Source: Pseudobdellovibrionaceae bacterium (GTDB lineage Bacteria; Bdellovibrionota; Bdellovibrionia; Bdellovibrionales; Bdellovibrionaceae). From it: a DNA stretch of 64,000 nt. Shown here piece by piece: positions 52,509 to 61,534 of this stretch. The stretch is from positions 18,838 through 82,837 of the forward strand of contig JAKFYD010000041.1 of assembly GCA_021731025.1 (NCBI GenBank), written 5' to 3'. The position numbers and the translations under genes are program-made. Position 1 is the first letter of the stretch. Each line of letters opens with the position of its first letter. The notes beneath the pieces were generated by a model. The model was not told the origin of the DNA, did not search any database, and saw only the letters and a program-made list of their open reading frames with translations.

Positions 52509-53627
52509 ATGCCCCAAAAAACGGACCAACAGGATAAAGCTTTCAAAAACTGGATCAACAAGTCCTTGCTCCAGCGGATGGCGCGAAGCCTGAGCGAGGT
52601 CGATCCTGGTTTCGACCGAAAAAAATTTGTGAAGTTAGAAAGTCAGCTTGGTCCTCTGGAACTTAAAGGACGAGTGCAACTGGTGCGTGAACAGCTCAAA
52701 GCCCAATTGCCACCCGACTATAGAAAAGCCTTAAAGCTTCTTCTGCAATCCACGAAAAAATCGTATTTGAAAGGCTTTGATCTTTGGCCTTACACCGATT
52801 TTATTCAAACCTATGGCCTTAATCATTTTAGAGAGTCTTTAGAGGCACTTCGCGAGCTTACCCAATTATTTACCAGCGAGTTTGCAATCCGTCCTTTTAT
52901 CAGAACAGAAACCCAAAGAAGTTTAGATTACCTCTTAGCCTGTGCTGAAGACGATAACGCTCATATTCGACGATGGGCCTCGGAAGGCAGTCGCCCTCGG
53001 CTTCCTTGGGGCGAAAAACTTCATGGACTCATTGACCAGCCGGAACTCACTCTGCCCCTGCTTGAAAAATTAAAATATGACGAAGAACTTTACGTTCGAA
53101 AAAGCGTCGCTAATCATCTGAATGACATTGCAAAGGACCATCCCGATATTGTGATAAAAACTTTGAATCGCTGGAGTAATGAAGCTCCTGCTCGGCATCG
53201 TCAAAAAATAGACTGGATTATCTATCGCTCGCTGAGAACCCTTATCAAGCAAGGACATCTTGAAGCCTTAAAGCTTATTGGCGTTGATGCAAAAACAAAA
53301 ATCAAAGTCGAGCGGATTACTTTGACGAAAAAAGATCTGCGCTTGGGAGAACGCCTGGAATTTAATTTTAAAATTTGCTCTGCGTGTTCAAAATCCCAAA
53401 AGTTGGTGATCGATTACATCATTCACTTTGTTAAAGCTAATAAACAGCTTTCGCCCAAAGTGTTTAAAATAAAAAATTTAATTCTCAATGCAAAAGGCGA
53501 AGTGCAAATTCAAAAAAATCATCACTTGAAAAAAATAACCACCCGCACTTTTTATCCGGGAACGCATATTCTCGAGATTCAAATCAATGGAAAATCTTAC
53601 GGCAAAAAACCCTTTCAGCTGAGATAA
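52509..53627 (+). CDS. alkC: AlkC-type DNA alkylation repair glycosylase with Ig-like domain
   Basis: A HEAT-like repeat DNA glycosylase. Residues ~130-215 contain the family motifs DNAHIRRWASEGSRPRLPWG and VRKSVANHLNDIAKDHPD. The C-terminal ~100 residues (KIKVERITLTKKDLRLGERL onward) are a beta-rich Ig-like domain, as described for AlkC from Pseudomonas fluorescens, which excises 3-methyladenine and 3-methylcytosine without base flipping. AlkD lacks this domain, so AlkC is preferred. GAGGAGG lies upstream of the ATG, at a longer than usual spacing. Divergent from dbpA. Confidence 0.88.
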   Translation: MPQKTDQQDKAFKNWINKSLLQRMARSLSEVDPGFDRKKFVKLESQLGPLELKGRVQLVREQLKAQLPPDYRKALKLLLQSTKKSYLKGFDLWPYTDFIQTYGLNHFRESLEALRELTQLFTSEFAIRPFIRTETQRSLDYLLACAEDDNAHIRRWASEGSRPRLPWGEKLHGLIDQPELTLPLLEKLKYDEELYVRKSVANHLNDIAKDHPDIVIKTLNRWSNEAPARHRQKIDWIIYRSLRTLIKQGHLEALKLIGVDAKTKIKVERITLTKKDLRLGERLEFNFKICSACSKSQKLVIDYIIHFVKANKQLSPKVFKIKNLILNAKGEVQIQKNHHLKKITTRTFYPGTHILEIQINGKSYGKKPFQLR

Positions 53628-53632
53628 CTTAT

Positions 53633-54334
53633 CTATGCTCGAGCGCCGCAGACCATGTTAGCGGGTACGGCTTCGTGAATTTTTTTCGGCTGAGCTAATT
53701 TAAGCTCGGCCATAATTTTTTTAAATTCATCCTTACTTTTGCCTTGACCCAGCCGAGGATTAAATTTCTTTTCCAATCCGATCGTTGACGACGTTTGCCC
53801 CTTATAATCATGTCCAGGGTAAATCTTTGTTTCTTCAGGAAGTTGAAATAATTTTTGGTGAATACTTTCATAAAGAGTCTCGGCTGAGCCCTGCTGGAAA
53901 TCTGTTCGCCCAGTACCCCGTATTAGCAGAGCATCACCTGTAAAGAGCAGGCCTTCAAAAAGAAAACTGACGCAGGTGTTGGTGTGCCCGGGTGTTTCAA
54001 AGATTTTAATTTTTTTAGCCCCTAGCGATAATTCTTGGCCGTCTTCGAGAAGAATATCTGCGCAGGTCACCCCGGAATGCCGTGAAACACCAATTTGCGC
54101 CTGGGTTCGCTGACGGATGCCGCTGGCTCCCGTAATATGATCTGCATGAATATGGGTTTCCAAGGTGAACTTTAGTTTTACTCCGACTTCTTTAATTAGC
54201 TGCAAGTCTCGCTCGAGGGTTTCGATGACAGGATCAATTAATGCGGCCTCTCGGCTTAGCCCATCACCTACCAAATAAGTGTATGTGGAGGATTCGCTCT
54301 CAAAGAGTTGAAAAAAAATCAAATCACTTTTCAT
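53633..54334 (-). CDS. Metallo-beta-lactamase-fold persulfide dioxygenase-like (ETHE1 type)
   Basis: The ATG at 54334 (after AAGGAGA) starts a ~233-residue hydrolase. The core motif is THIHADHITGA, followed by GVTCADILLEDGQ, ETPGHTNTCVSFLF and FTGDALLIRGTGRTDFQQG; the iron-binding HxHxDH, second His and Asp are present. ETHE1-like proteins oxidise glutathione persulfide to sulfite. A longer in-frame start at 54376 is rejected. No rhodanese domain is attached. Convergent with alkC. Confidence 0.88.
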   Translation of the reverse strand: MKSDLIFFQLFESESSTYTYLVGDGLSREAALIDPVIETLERDLQLIKEVGVKLKFTLETHIHADHITGASGIRQRTQAQIGVSRHSGVTCADILLEDGQELSLGAKKIKIFETPGHTNTCVSFLFEGLLFTGDALLIRGTGRTDFQQGSAETLYESIHQKLFQLPEETKIYPGHDYKGQTSSTIGLEKKFNPRLGQGKSKDEFKKIMAELKLAQPKKIHEAVPANMVCGARA

Positions 54335-54517
54335 AATCAGGCTTCTCCTTGCGATTAAGATTAAACGATCTCCCAAACTTAACTTAAGTTCACATGAAGA
54401 GCAAAACCTGAAGCTATCTCTGTTCCTTCAGCGCAGCTTGTGTATGCAGTACGGCAAGCGCCATTGAGGATCTAAACAGATCTTGGCAATTATTTGAAAT
54501 CACCCTACCCTTAGAGA

Positions 54518-54940
54518 ATGATTTGGTCACAAAAGCCCGACTTGGAAAAGCTCAATCAGTTTTGTCAAAATACAATGTGTGAAAGCTTGGGAATTCGTTT
54601 CACTGAAGCTGGTGATAATTATCTTCTGGCAACAATGCCTGTAGATCAGCGAACAAAACAACCAATGGGCTTACTGCATGGAGGGGCTTCAGTGGCCCTT
54701 GCTGAAACCCTGGGAAGTGTGGCTTCTGCTCTATGCGTTCAAGATTCTTCAAAGATGGCAGTTGGAATCGAAATCAATGCCAATCACCTAAAATCAGCTC
54801 GCAGTGGCCTTGTTACAGGAAAAGTCACCGCAATTAAATTGGGGCGAAACCTTCATGTGTGGGCCACTGAAATTCACAATGAAGCCCAAGACTTGATTTG
54901 CATTTGCCGCTTAACTGTCATGATTGTTGATAAAAAATAA
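54518..54940 (+). CDS. Hotdog-fold thioesterase (PaaI/MenI type)
   Basis: A 140-residue single-domain hotdog with the family core MGLLHGGASVALAETLGSVAS, the catalytic-type Glu (AETLG) included, followed by VGIEINANHLKSARSGLVTG. PaaI/MenI-like thioesterases hydrolyse aryl- or hydroxyaryl-CoA esters. It lies 18 bases upstream of the RND pump gene, suggesting co-expression. Exact substrate unknown. Confidence 0.88.
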   Translation: MIWSQKPDLEKLNQFCQNTMCESLGIRFTEAGDNYLLATMPVDQRTKQPMGLLHGGASVALAETLGSVASALCVQDSSKMAVGIEINANHLKSARSGLVTGKVTAIKLGRNLHVWATEIHNEAQDLICICRLTVMIVDKK

Positions 54941-54958
54941 TTAAGGAGAAATCCAGCG

Positions 54959-57900
54959 ATGAATTTTATTGATCTTTCCATTCGCCGCCCCGTTTTTGCT
55001 TGGGTGCTGATGTTCTCGCTGATTGTTTTCGGTGCGATCTGCGCTAACCGCCTGGGCGTCAGCCAAATGCCTGACGTCAATTTCCCAATTGTCAGTATTT
55101 CGATTCCCTATCCAGGAGCGGCACCGGAATTAATTGAGTCTGAGATTCTTGATTTTGTGGAAGAGAGACTTTTGTCCATCGAGGGAATTAAAGAAATGAA
55201 GTCCTCGGCCCAACAAGGCTCCGGCAGCATTCGACTCGAGTTTGATATTAATCGTAACGTCGATGTGGTTTTGCAAGAAGTTCAAACGGCCATTAGCCGA
55301 TTGCGCTTTCCAACAGCGGTGGAACCACCCACAATCAGAAAACAAAATCCCGAAGAAGATCCCATTCTGATTGTCTCTATTTACGGGGGCAAAGATTTCA
55401 AAGAAATGACTTCTTGGATCGACAATTTTTTGCTGAACCAACTTCAATTTCTACCTGGCATTGGCGAAGTCAGCATTGCCGGCTTCAGCGAAAGAAATTT
55501 GCGCATCTGGATTGACAAAAGTAAATTAGAAAACTCGTACCTTACAGTTCAGGATATTGTTGATGCCTTAAGCAGCGAACATATTGAAAGCACAGCTGGT
55601 CAGTTCACTCAGGATAAAAGGGAACTTCGTGTACGCTGGCTGGGCGAAGCCATGGACCTGGAATCTATTCGCAACTTGCGGATTTTAAAACGTGGTGGCC
55701 AACGTATTTACGAAAGCGCTATTCGTATTAAAGATGTCGCTGTTGTTGAAGATGGCTTATCAGATATCCGTCGATTAGCACGTGTTGATGGAAAACCGGC
55801 TGTTGGGATCATGATCAAAAAACAAAGGGGAACTAACGAAGTCGATATTTCCAAAGCTGTCATGAAAAAGTTAGACTCGTTGAAAGATCGTTTCCCCGAA
55901 GGATATCAGCATCGGGCCATCGTTGATTTTACTAAATCCACCGAATCCACCGTTCATCTGACGATTGAAAAGTTGATTGTTGCTGCCATAGTGACAATTT
56001 TTATTTGCTTTCTTTTCTTGGGAAGCATTCCCTCTGCGATCAATATTTTATTTTCAATTCCAACTTCGATTTTGGGCACAGGATTAATTATTTATTTTTC
56101 AGGATTTACCCTGAATTTGTTCACGCTCTTGGCACTGACTTTAGCAATTTCTATCGTTGTCGATGACGCCATCATGTTGTTGGAAAATATTGTTCGGCAT
56201 TACCGTATGGGAAAAAAACCTAAGCGTGCGGCTTCTGACGGAGCCAAGGAAGTTCTCCCTGCGGCAATAGCTGCCACCTTAGCGGTTATTGCTGTTTTCC
56301 TACCCGTGGTCTTTATGGATGGGATTATCGGTAAATTTTTTTTCCAATTTGGAATCACGCTGAGCGCAGCCGTTTCACTTTCATTGCTTGAAGCTGTCAC
56401 CATTACACCGATGAGGGCTGCGGCCTTTTTGAGCGCGGAACCTAAAGAGTCCAAATTTGAAAAAAAACTGGAGCATATTTTCGAAAGGGCTGGGCATGTT
56501 TATCAACGGCTACTGCACACAACGCTACAATATAAGTACATCGTCGTAACTTTATCCTTAATGTTCTTTGCGGGATCTTTGTGGCTCACTCGCACGGTCA
56601 AAAAAGAATTCGTTCCTTCGCAAGATCAAAACATCATCATTGTCCAAGCCCAAACACCGCCCGGAACTTCTTTGGAATCCACCAATGAAGCGTCTACACC
56701 TTTAGAGAAAATTCTACGAAATGATCCTGCCGTCGAAGGATTTTACATGTCCATCGGCAGTGGCGGTGGTGGCGTCAGCCAAGTGAATCAGATGTTTATT
56801 CCTGTCGCACTAAAGCCCCTTGAAACCCGCAAGGAAAATCATCAACAAATTATGGAACGCTGGCGTAAGTCCTTTAAAGAGCTTAAGGGACTTCGAGTGA
56901 CCATGCGTGATATTTCATCCCGAAATTTAACCGCAGGAAGAACCAATCCTATAGCTCTTAATCTTTTAGGTCCTAGTTTGGAAATTCTCGATAAAAAATC
57001 AAAGGAGCTTATACAATTCCTGGAAGGGAAAAAGTTGGCTGTCGAATTGGACAGCGATTACCGTACGGGTATTCCCGAGCTGCTGATCGAGCCTGATCGC
57101 ACGGCCATGGCTTTACGAGGCGTCAGCGTGTCTGCCGTGGGTCAAATTCTTTCTGCAGGGATTGGTGGGCTAGCCCAAGGACGTTACACTGCTGATGGAA
57201 GAAGAATTGATATTCGCTTTAAAATTCGCGAAGACCAAATTAAAAGTATACACGATCTTCAAAAACTCTTTGTCAGAAACTTAGCAGGGAATCTGATTCC
57301 ACTTTCCGAAGTCGTTAAAATTTCGGAAGGCACGGCCATTCAAGGGATTACTCGTATCAATCGACAAAGAGCCATCGGTGTTTTCGGGAATTTAGCTCCC
57401 AATCAATCACAAAGTGAAGTGCTTAACGAGATTGATAAGTATTTAAAAAAAGAATTACCTGTAGGCTATGCTTACTCACTGGAAGGATCATCTGCAGGTT
57501 TCGCTGAATCCTTTAAAAGTTTGATATCAGCTCTATTGATCGGGATCCTGGTCGCTTACCTTATCTTGGCTGTGCAATTCAACTCTTTCATCCATCCTAT
57601 TTCTGTTTTGATGGCCCTGCCTTTTAGCTTAACCGGCGCTTTGATTGCCCTGAGTTTATTTAATACCTCTTTAAATTTGTTTAGTTTTATTGGATTGATT
57701 GTGTTGATGGGTATCGCGAAGAAAAATTCCATCTTGCTGGTCGAGTTTGCCAATCAGGTCCGCGATCACGACAAATTGGATGTTAAAGAAGCCCTATTGA
57801 AAGCTTGTCCCGTCCGACTACGCCCAATTTTAATGACTTCGGTTGCAACCGTTGCGGCGGCTTTTCCGTTGATTATTGGCGGAGGCATGGGAGCAGAAAC

Positions 57901-58033
57901 GCGAACCCCAATGGGTTTGGTGATTATCGGAGGAACCATTGTTTCCACGATCTTAACATTATTTGTGGTTCCCGCGATGTATATGATCTTAGCGAAACTT
58001 GAGCGGAAAGATCACAGGGAATTGAGCATCTGA
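54959..58033 (+). CDS. RND-family efflux pump inner-membrane subunit (HAE1 type)
   Basis: Inner-membrane proton-driven exporter of the AcrB/MexB class. It begins NFIDLSIRRPVFAWVLMFSL and has porter-domain segments, the transmembrane acidic pair in ISIVVDDAIMLLENI and the second duplicated half (VAYLILAVQFNSFIHPISVLMAL region). Membrane helices and periplasmic loops occur in the usual 1+5+1+5 layout. No membrane-fusion protein or TolC gene is present next to it, so partners must be encoded elsewhere. AAGGAG precedes the ATG. Its last 22 bases overlap the convergent HNH gene. Confidence 0.93.
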   Translation: MNFIDLSIRRPVFAWVLMFSLIVFGAICANRLGVSQMPDVNFPIVSISIPYPGAAPELIESEILDFVEERLLSIEGIKEMKSSAQQGSGSIRLEFDINRNVDVVLQEVQTAISRLRFPTAVEPPTIRKQNPEEDPILIVSIYGGKDFKEMTSWIDNFLLNQLQFLPGIGEVSIAGFSERNLRIWIDKSKLENSYLTVQDIVDALSSEHIESTAGQFTQDKRELRVRWLGEAMDLESIRNLRILKRGGQRIYESAIRIKDVAVVEDGLSDIRRLARVDGKPAVGIMIKKQRGTNEVDISKAVMKKLDSLKDRFPEGYQHRAIVDFTKSTESTVHLTIEKLIVAAIVTIFICFLFLGSIPSAINILFSIPTSILGTGLIIYFSGFTLNLFTLLALTLAISIVVDDAIMLLENIVRHYRMGKKPKRAASDGAKEVLPAAIAATLAVIAVFLPVVFMDGIIGKFFFQFGITLSAAVSLSLLEAVTITPMRAAAFLSAEPKESKFEKKLEHIFERAGHVYQRLLHTTLQYKYIVVTLSLMFFAGSLWLTRTVKKEFVPSQDQNIIIVQAQTPPGTSLESTNEASTPLEKILRNDPAVEGFYMSIGSGGGGVSQVNQMFIPVALKPLETRKENHQQIMERWRKSFKELKGLRVTMRDISSRNLTAGRTNPIALNLLGPSLEILDKKSKELIQFLEGKKLAVELDSDYRTGIPELLIEPDRTAMALRGVSVSAVGQILSAGIGGLAQGRYTADGRRIDIRFKIREDQIKSIHDLQKLFVRNLAGNLIPLSEVVKISEGTAIQGITRINRQRAIGVFGNLAPNQSQSEVLNEIDKYLKKELPVGYAYSLEGSSAGFAESFKSLISALLIGILVAYLILAVQFNSFIHPISVLMALPFSLTGALIALSLFNTSLNLFSFIGLIVLMGIAKKNSILLVEFANQVRDHDKLDVKEALLKACPVRLRPILMTSVATVAAAFPLIIGGGMGAETRTPMGLVIIGGTIVSTILTLFVVPAMYMILAKLERKDHRELSI

Positions 58034-58476
58034 TAAATTTTTTGCGAAAGCGGCGGATTTCTTTTTGCTTGAAAAAACAATTCGATCAATGCCGCTTGTT
58101 TAATTCGACCCATTGAAAGTTTTTGGCAACCCACAGATTCCAAAGGATCTGTATAGGCATAAACAGATTTATGTTGAGGCCATAAATTATTCATTTCGTT
58201 ACTGCCACCAGCACAAAGAGGAACCATGTGGTCAATCTTGAAATCGTTACGATTAAATCGGCGAACTTGGTAACCCAATTTCTCGTAGTTTTGAATGATA
58301 ATATCTTTTTGATGAGGCGAAACATGACGACCACAGTATTTGATTCTTTCAGGATACCGAACCTCTTCGGCCCGTTGACATAACGAGCCTGTTGTCAAAC
58401 GAGGATCTGGAACAGTTGGATAAGGCGTGGCTGCATGGGAAAAACTAGTTAGCAAAGAGACAAGAAGTATAATCAT
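58012..58476 (-). CDS. Exported HNH-family nuclease
   Basis: The product has 154 residues with a signal peptide (MIILLVSLLTSFSHAA). The C-terminal HNH motif is IDHMVPLCAGGSNEMNNLWP (~residues 83-102), with the Asp-His, Gly-Gly and Asn-x-x-Asn-Leu-Trp-Pro pattern of secreted HNH endonucleases. Two Cys pairs (SLCQRAEE / IKYCGRH and LCAGG / VGCQKL) suit an extracytoplasmic enzyme. Metal-dependent DNA or RNA cleavage is likely; use on prey nucleic acid is inference. Confidence 0.85.
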   Translation of the reverse strand: MIILLVSLLTSFSHAATPYPTVPDPRLTTGSLCQRAEEVRYPERIKYCGRHVSPHQKDIIIQNYEKLGYQVRRFNRNDFKIDHMVPLCAGGSNEMNNLWPQHKSVYAYTDPLESVGCQKLSMGRIKQAALIELFFQAKRNPPLSQKIYQMLNSL

Positions 58477-58635
58477 CTTTCACTCCAAATAGACGTACCT
58501 TACGGGGTACGGTAGAAACACCAGACCAATTTCTGGCTTATATTTGTTTCTTCACAGCTAGCTGCTTTCAGGAATCCTTGCAAATATAAAGCGCCAACTT
58601 TTTCAATTAACGCTCTGCTATTTTAAATAAAATTC

Positions 58636-59307
58636 TTAAGCTTCGTCCTCTTCTTCGACTTCGTCCTTCAACTCGGGTAAATTTTCTGGATGAGATTTCG
58701 CTGTCGGATTTGCTTTCAAATAATCTTTAATTTTGACTTGATCAGGTGCTAGCAAAACGAACATCTGCTTGCCTTCCATTCTTGGATTGCTCTCTAACAC
58801 TGAAACGTCTTTGACGAAATCAATCGCCTTCTTCATAAGCTCCATGCCTAATTCTTGATGAGCCATTTCTCGTCCCAAAAATCTCATGTTCACTTTAACT
58901 TTATCACCTTCGATCAAAAATCTTTTAGCGTGTTTCATTTTAGTTTCAAAATCATGTTGATCCGTGCGCGGTCGCATTTGGATCTCTTTCACTTGCACGA
59001 TGACTTGTTTTTTTCGAGCCGCCGTTGCTTGTTTTTTCTTTTCGTATTTCCACTTACCGTAATCCATGATTTTGCAGGTTGGTGGCGTTGCTGTTGGCGC
59101 AATCTCTAGCAAATCTAATCCGCGGTCTTCCGCAAGCCTTAAAGCTTCAGGAACCGTCATCACGCCGAGCATGTTTCCTTCATCATCAATGACACGAATT
59201 TGTTGAGCTCTGATTTCGCGATTGACGCGTAAGCCGTCTTTTTCTTTTTTCTTATCGCGATCGAATTTCCCGCCGCCCCGAAATTCTCTTTTTGGTTCGA
59301 TACTAAT
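58636..59307 (-). CDS. infC: Translation initiation factor IF-3, ATT start
   Basis: IF-3 with the N-terminal RVNREIRAQQIRVIDDEGNM and C-terminal VKEIQMRPRTDQHDFETKMK, VNMRFLGREMAHQELG regions. The natural start is ATT at 59307, seven bases after AGGAGG; a non-canonical infC start is conserved because IF-3 rejects it and so represses itself. The first ~22 residues are a Lys/Arg-rich extension. The C-terminal tail ends in an acidic run (DEVEEEDEA). The ATT overlaps the thrS stop by five bases. Confidence 0.94.
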   Translation of the reverse strand: MSIEPKREFRGGGKFDRDKKKEKDGLRVNREIRAQQIRVIDDEGNMLGVMTVPEALRLAEDRGLDLLEIAPTATPPTCKIMDYGKWKYEKKKQATAARKKQVIVQVKEIQMRPRTDQHDFETKMKHAKRFLIEGDKVKVNMRFLGREMAHQELGMELMKKAIDFVKDVSVLESNPRMEGKQMFVLLAPDQVKIKDYLKANPTAKSHPENLPELKDEVEEEDEA

Positions 59308-61282
59308 GGTGTGCCTCCTGGTTATCTTTTTTTGTCGACCCCTGCATTGAACTTTGCAGATGTCTTTCCTTGATGTCTTCAAGGATGGTTTTCATAAAAT
59401 CTTCAATCTTAATACTTTGGTGAGTCTGTCCATCGCGAGTTCGAATCGACAGAACTTTTTGTTCGGCTTCTTTGTCCCCGACTACAATCATGTAAGGGAC
59501 TTTCAAAAGCTGAGCTTCACGAATTTTGAAATTCAGTTTTTCATTGCGTCGATCGAACTCAACGCGAACATTATTTTTCTTCAATAAACTTTGGATCTCG
59601 TCGCAGAAATCGTTAACTCGATCTGTGACGTTTAAAATCATCACTTGCACCGGAGCTAGCCAAGTTGGCAAATGGCCCGCACAATGTTCAAGATAAACGC
59701 CGATGAATCTTTCCAGCGAACCTAAGATTGCTCGGTGAAGCATGACAGGGCGATGTTCTTTGTTGTCTTCGCCCGTGTATTTCAAATCAAAATTTTCTGC
59801 GGCATTGAAGTCCAATTGCAGGGTGCCCAATTGCCAAGGCCGCTGAAGGGCATCCACGAACATGATATCCAATTTAGGACCGTAAAAGGCACCGTCACCA
59901 GGATTAATAGTGAAAGGTAAATTCAAAGCTTCAAGAGCTTTAGTCAATGCGCCTTCAGCTCGATCCCAAATTTCATCACTGCCCATTCGGCTTTCGGGAC
60001 GTGTGCTTAAATAAATTTTGTAATTGTCCATGCCCAATTTTTGATAAATTCGGTTGAGCAACTGCATGAAGGACCCAATCTCTTGCTGCAATTGATCCAC
60101 ACGACAGAATATATGAGCATCATCTTGGCAGAAAGTTCGCACCCGAGTCAGGCCGTGCATAGCACCCGATTTTTCATAGCGATGAAGCCGACCGAAATCG
60201 GCTATCCGCCAAGGTAAATCCCGATAAGAATGTTTTTCGTGAGCGAACATCAAACAGTGTGAAGGACAGTTCATCGGCTTCGATGAAAAATCTCGCTCAT
60301 CCACACGAGTGAAATACATGTTCTCTTTGTAATTGCTCATATGACCGGATTGTTTAAACAACTGCACATCGAAAATTTGCGGAGTGATGACTTCTTGATA
60401 GCCATACTCTTTGTACAATTCACGAATGTAAGTTTGCAATTCTGTGTAAACCGTAGCTCCACGGCCGGTAAAGAAAGGAGAACCTGGAGCAAATTCATGA
60501 AACATGAAAAGCCCGAGCTCCTTACCTAATTTACGATGATCCCGTTTCTTTGCTTCTTCCAAATTGCGAAGATGTTGCTCGAGTTCCTTTTTATCAACAA
60601 AAGCGGTGGCATAAATGCGTTGGAGCATGGGATTTTTTTCGTCACCCCGCCAGTAAGCTCCTGCCACACTCAATAATTTAAAAGCTTTAATTTGTCCCGT
60701 TGATTGCACGTGGGGACCGCGACAGAGATCAAACCAATCTCCTTGGTCGTAAATACTGACGGTTTTTTCACCCTTAGCTCCTAAGTCCTTGATGATCTCA
60801 ACTTTGAAGCGCTCTTTCATTTGAGTGAATGTTTTTACGGCTTCATCAAAAGACACTTCCCGCCGAACTACGGGATAATTAGCATCAACGATCTTTTGCA
60901 TTTCTTTTTCGATCTTTTCGAAATGCTCTTCAGTAAAATTAAATGGTGAATCGAAATCGTAGAAAAATCCATTGTCGATGACAGGTCCGATGGTGACTTT
61001 CACTTCAGGCCAAATTTTTTGCACGGCCTGAGCCATCACATGAGCGGCAGAGTGACGGATCACTTCATTCGCTTCTGGGCTTTTTAAGGTAATCAATTGG
61101 ATTTGATCGCCATCAGAAAGCTTGGTTCGCAAATCCACAACCTCTTTCGAGTTATTGATCTTTACTCCCAACGTGTCTTTCGCGAGGCGTGGTCCAATAG
61201 CTTCTGCGACTTCGAGAGCCGTAGGCTGATGGTCAAAGACCTTAACGGATTGATCTGGGAGTTTAATATTTATTTGAGGCAT
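59303..61282 (-). CDS. thrS: Threonyl-tRNA synthetase
   Basis: Class II synthetase with TGS domain (PQINIKLPDQSVKVFDHQPT), editing/SAD region (HSAAHVMAQAV, and the later YDQGDWFDLCRGPHV), and catalytic motifs MNCPSHCLMF, LPWRIADFGRLHRYE and LHRAILGSLERFIGVYLEH, then the anticodon-binding domain. The ATG at 61282 matches the usual start of the TGS domain; a longer TTG start at 61336, with AGGAT seven bases upstream, cannot be excluded. infC follows in overlapping fashion. Confidence 0.95.
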   Translation of the reverse strand: MPQINIKLPDQSVKVFDHQPTALEVAEAIGPRLAKDTLGVKINNSKEVVDLRTKLSDGDQIQLITLKSPEANEVIRHSAAHVMAQAVQKIWPEVKVTIGPVIDNGFFYDFDSPFNFTEEHFEKIEKEMQKIVDANYPVVRREVSFDEAVKTFTQMKERFKVEIIKDLGAKGEKTVSIYDQGDWFDLCRGPHVQSTGQIKAFKLLSVAGAYWRGDEKNPMLQRIYATAFVDKKELEQHLRNLEEAKKRDHRKLGKELGLFMFHEFAPGSPFFTGRGATVYTELQTYIRELYKEYGYQEVITPQIFDVQLFKQSGHMSNYKENMYFTRVDERDFSSKPMNCPSHCLMFAHEKHSYRDLPWRIADFGRLHRYEKSGAMHGLTRVRTFCQDDAHIFCRVDQLQQEIGSFMQLLNRIYQKLGMDNYKIYLSTRPESRMGSDEIWDRAEGALTKALEALNLPFTINPGDGAFYGPKLDIMFVDALQRPWQLGTLQLDFNAAENFDLKYTGEDNKEHRPVMLHRAILGSLERFIGVYLEHCAGHLPTWLAPVQVMILNVTDRVNDFCDEIQSLLKKNNVRVEFDRRNEKLNFKIREAQLLKVPYMIVVGDKEAEQKVLSIRTRDGQTHQSIKIEDFMKTILEDIKERHLQSSMQGSTKKDNQEAHH

Positions 61283-61408
61283 TGATAAACTTTGCGCATC
61301 CTTTTTATTCGTAGCCAAGCTGCTGCCGGCGGTCAATAAATTATCCTATTTTCGAGGAAAGCGCCACAAGAGACGCCTTTCTTCAGAGAAGTTTCCTCTG
61401 TCTCGTCG

Positions 61409-61433
61409 TGAGATGGAAAATTTACCCATCTCA
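61409..61433 (-). promoter_or_regulatory. Stem-loop in the thrS 5' leader
   Basis: An 8-bp perfect hairpin, TGAGATGG / CCATCTCA with a nine-base loop, lies about 75 bases upstream of the earliest thrS start. No T-tract follows. It could be a site for translational self-repression, as thrS uses leader structures in E. coli. Confidence 0.45.
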
Positions 61434-61475
61434 TGCAGGGACAGTGACGATTTTGGGCTCAGATCCCCTATAACG

Positions 61476-61481
61476 ATTATA
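61476..61481 (-). promoter_or_regulatory. Candidate -10 box for thrS
   Basis: The minus strand reads TATAAT, a perfect -10, at 61481-61476. No clear -35 is found at 16-18 bases. It would give a leader of about 190 bases to the ATG at 61282, containing the stem-loop. Confidence 0.35.
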
Positions 61482-61520
61482 AAAGAATTTTCACAAAGCC
61501 ATTCAGCTTCAAAAAAATCG

Positions 61521-61528
61521 GCCGATAC
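61521..61528 (+). promoter_or_regulatory. Sigma-28 (FliA)-like -10 of cheW
   Basis: GCCGATAC differs from the FliA -10 consensus GCCGATAA at one base. A -35 TAAA at the usual distance is not evident. The element ends six bases before the cheW ATG, and no ribosome site is present, so the mRNA would be leaderless. Confidence 0.5.
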
Positions 61529-61534
61529 TAAAGT

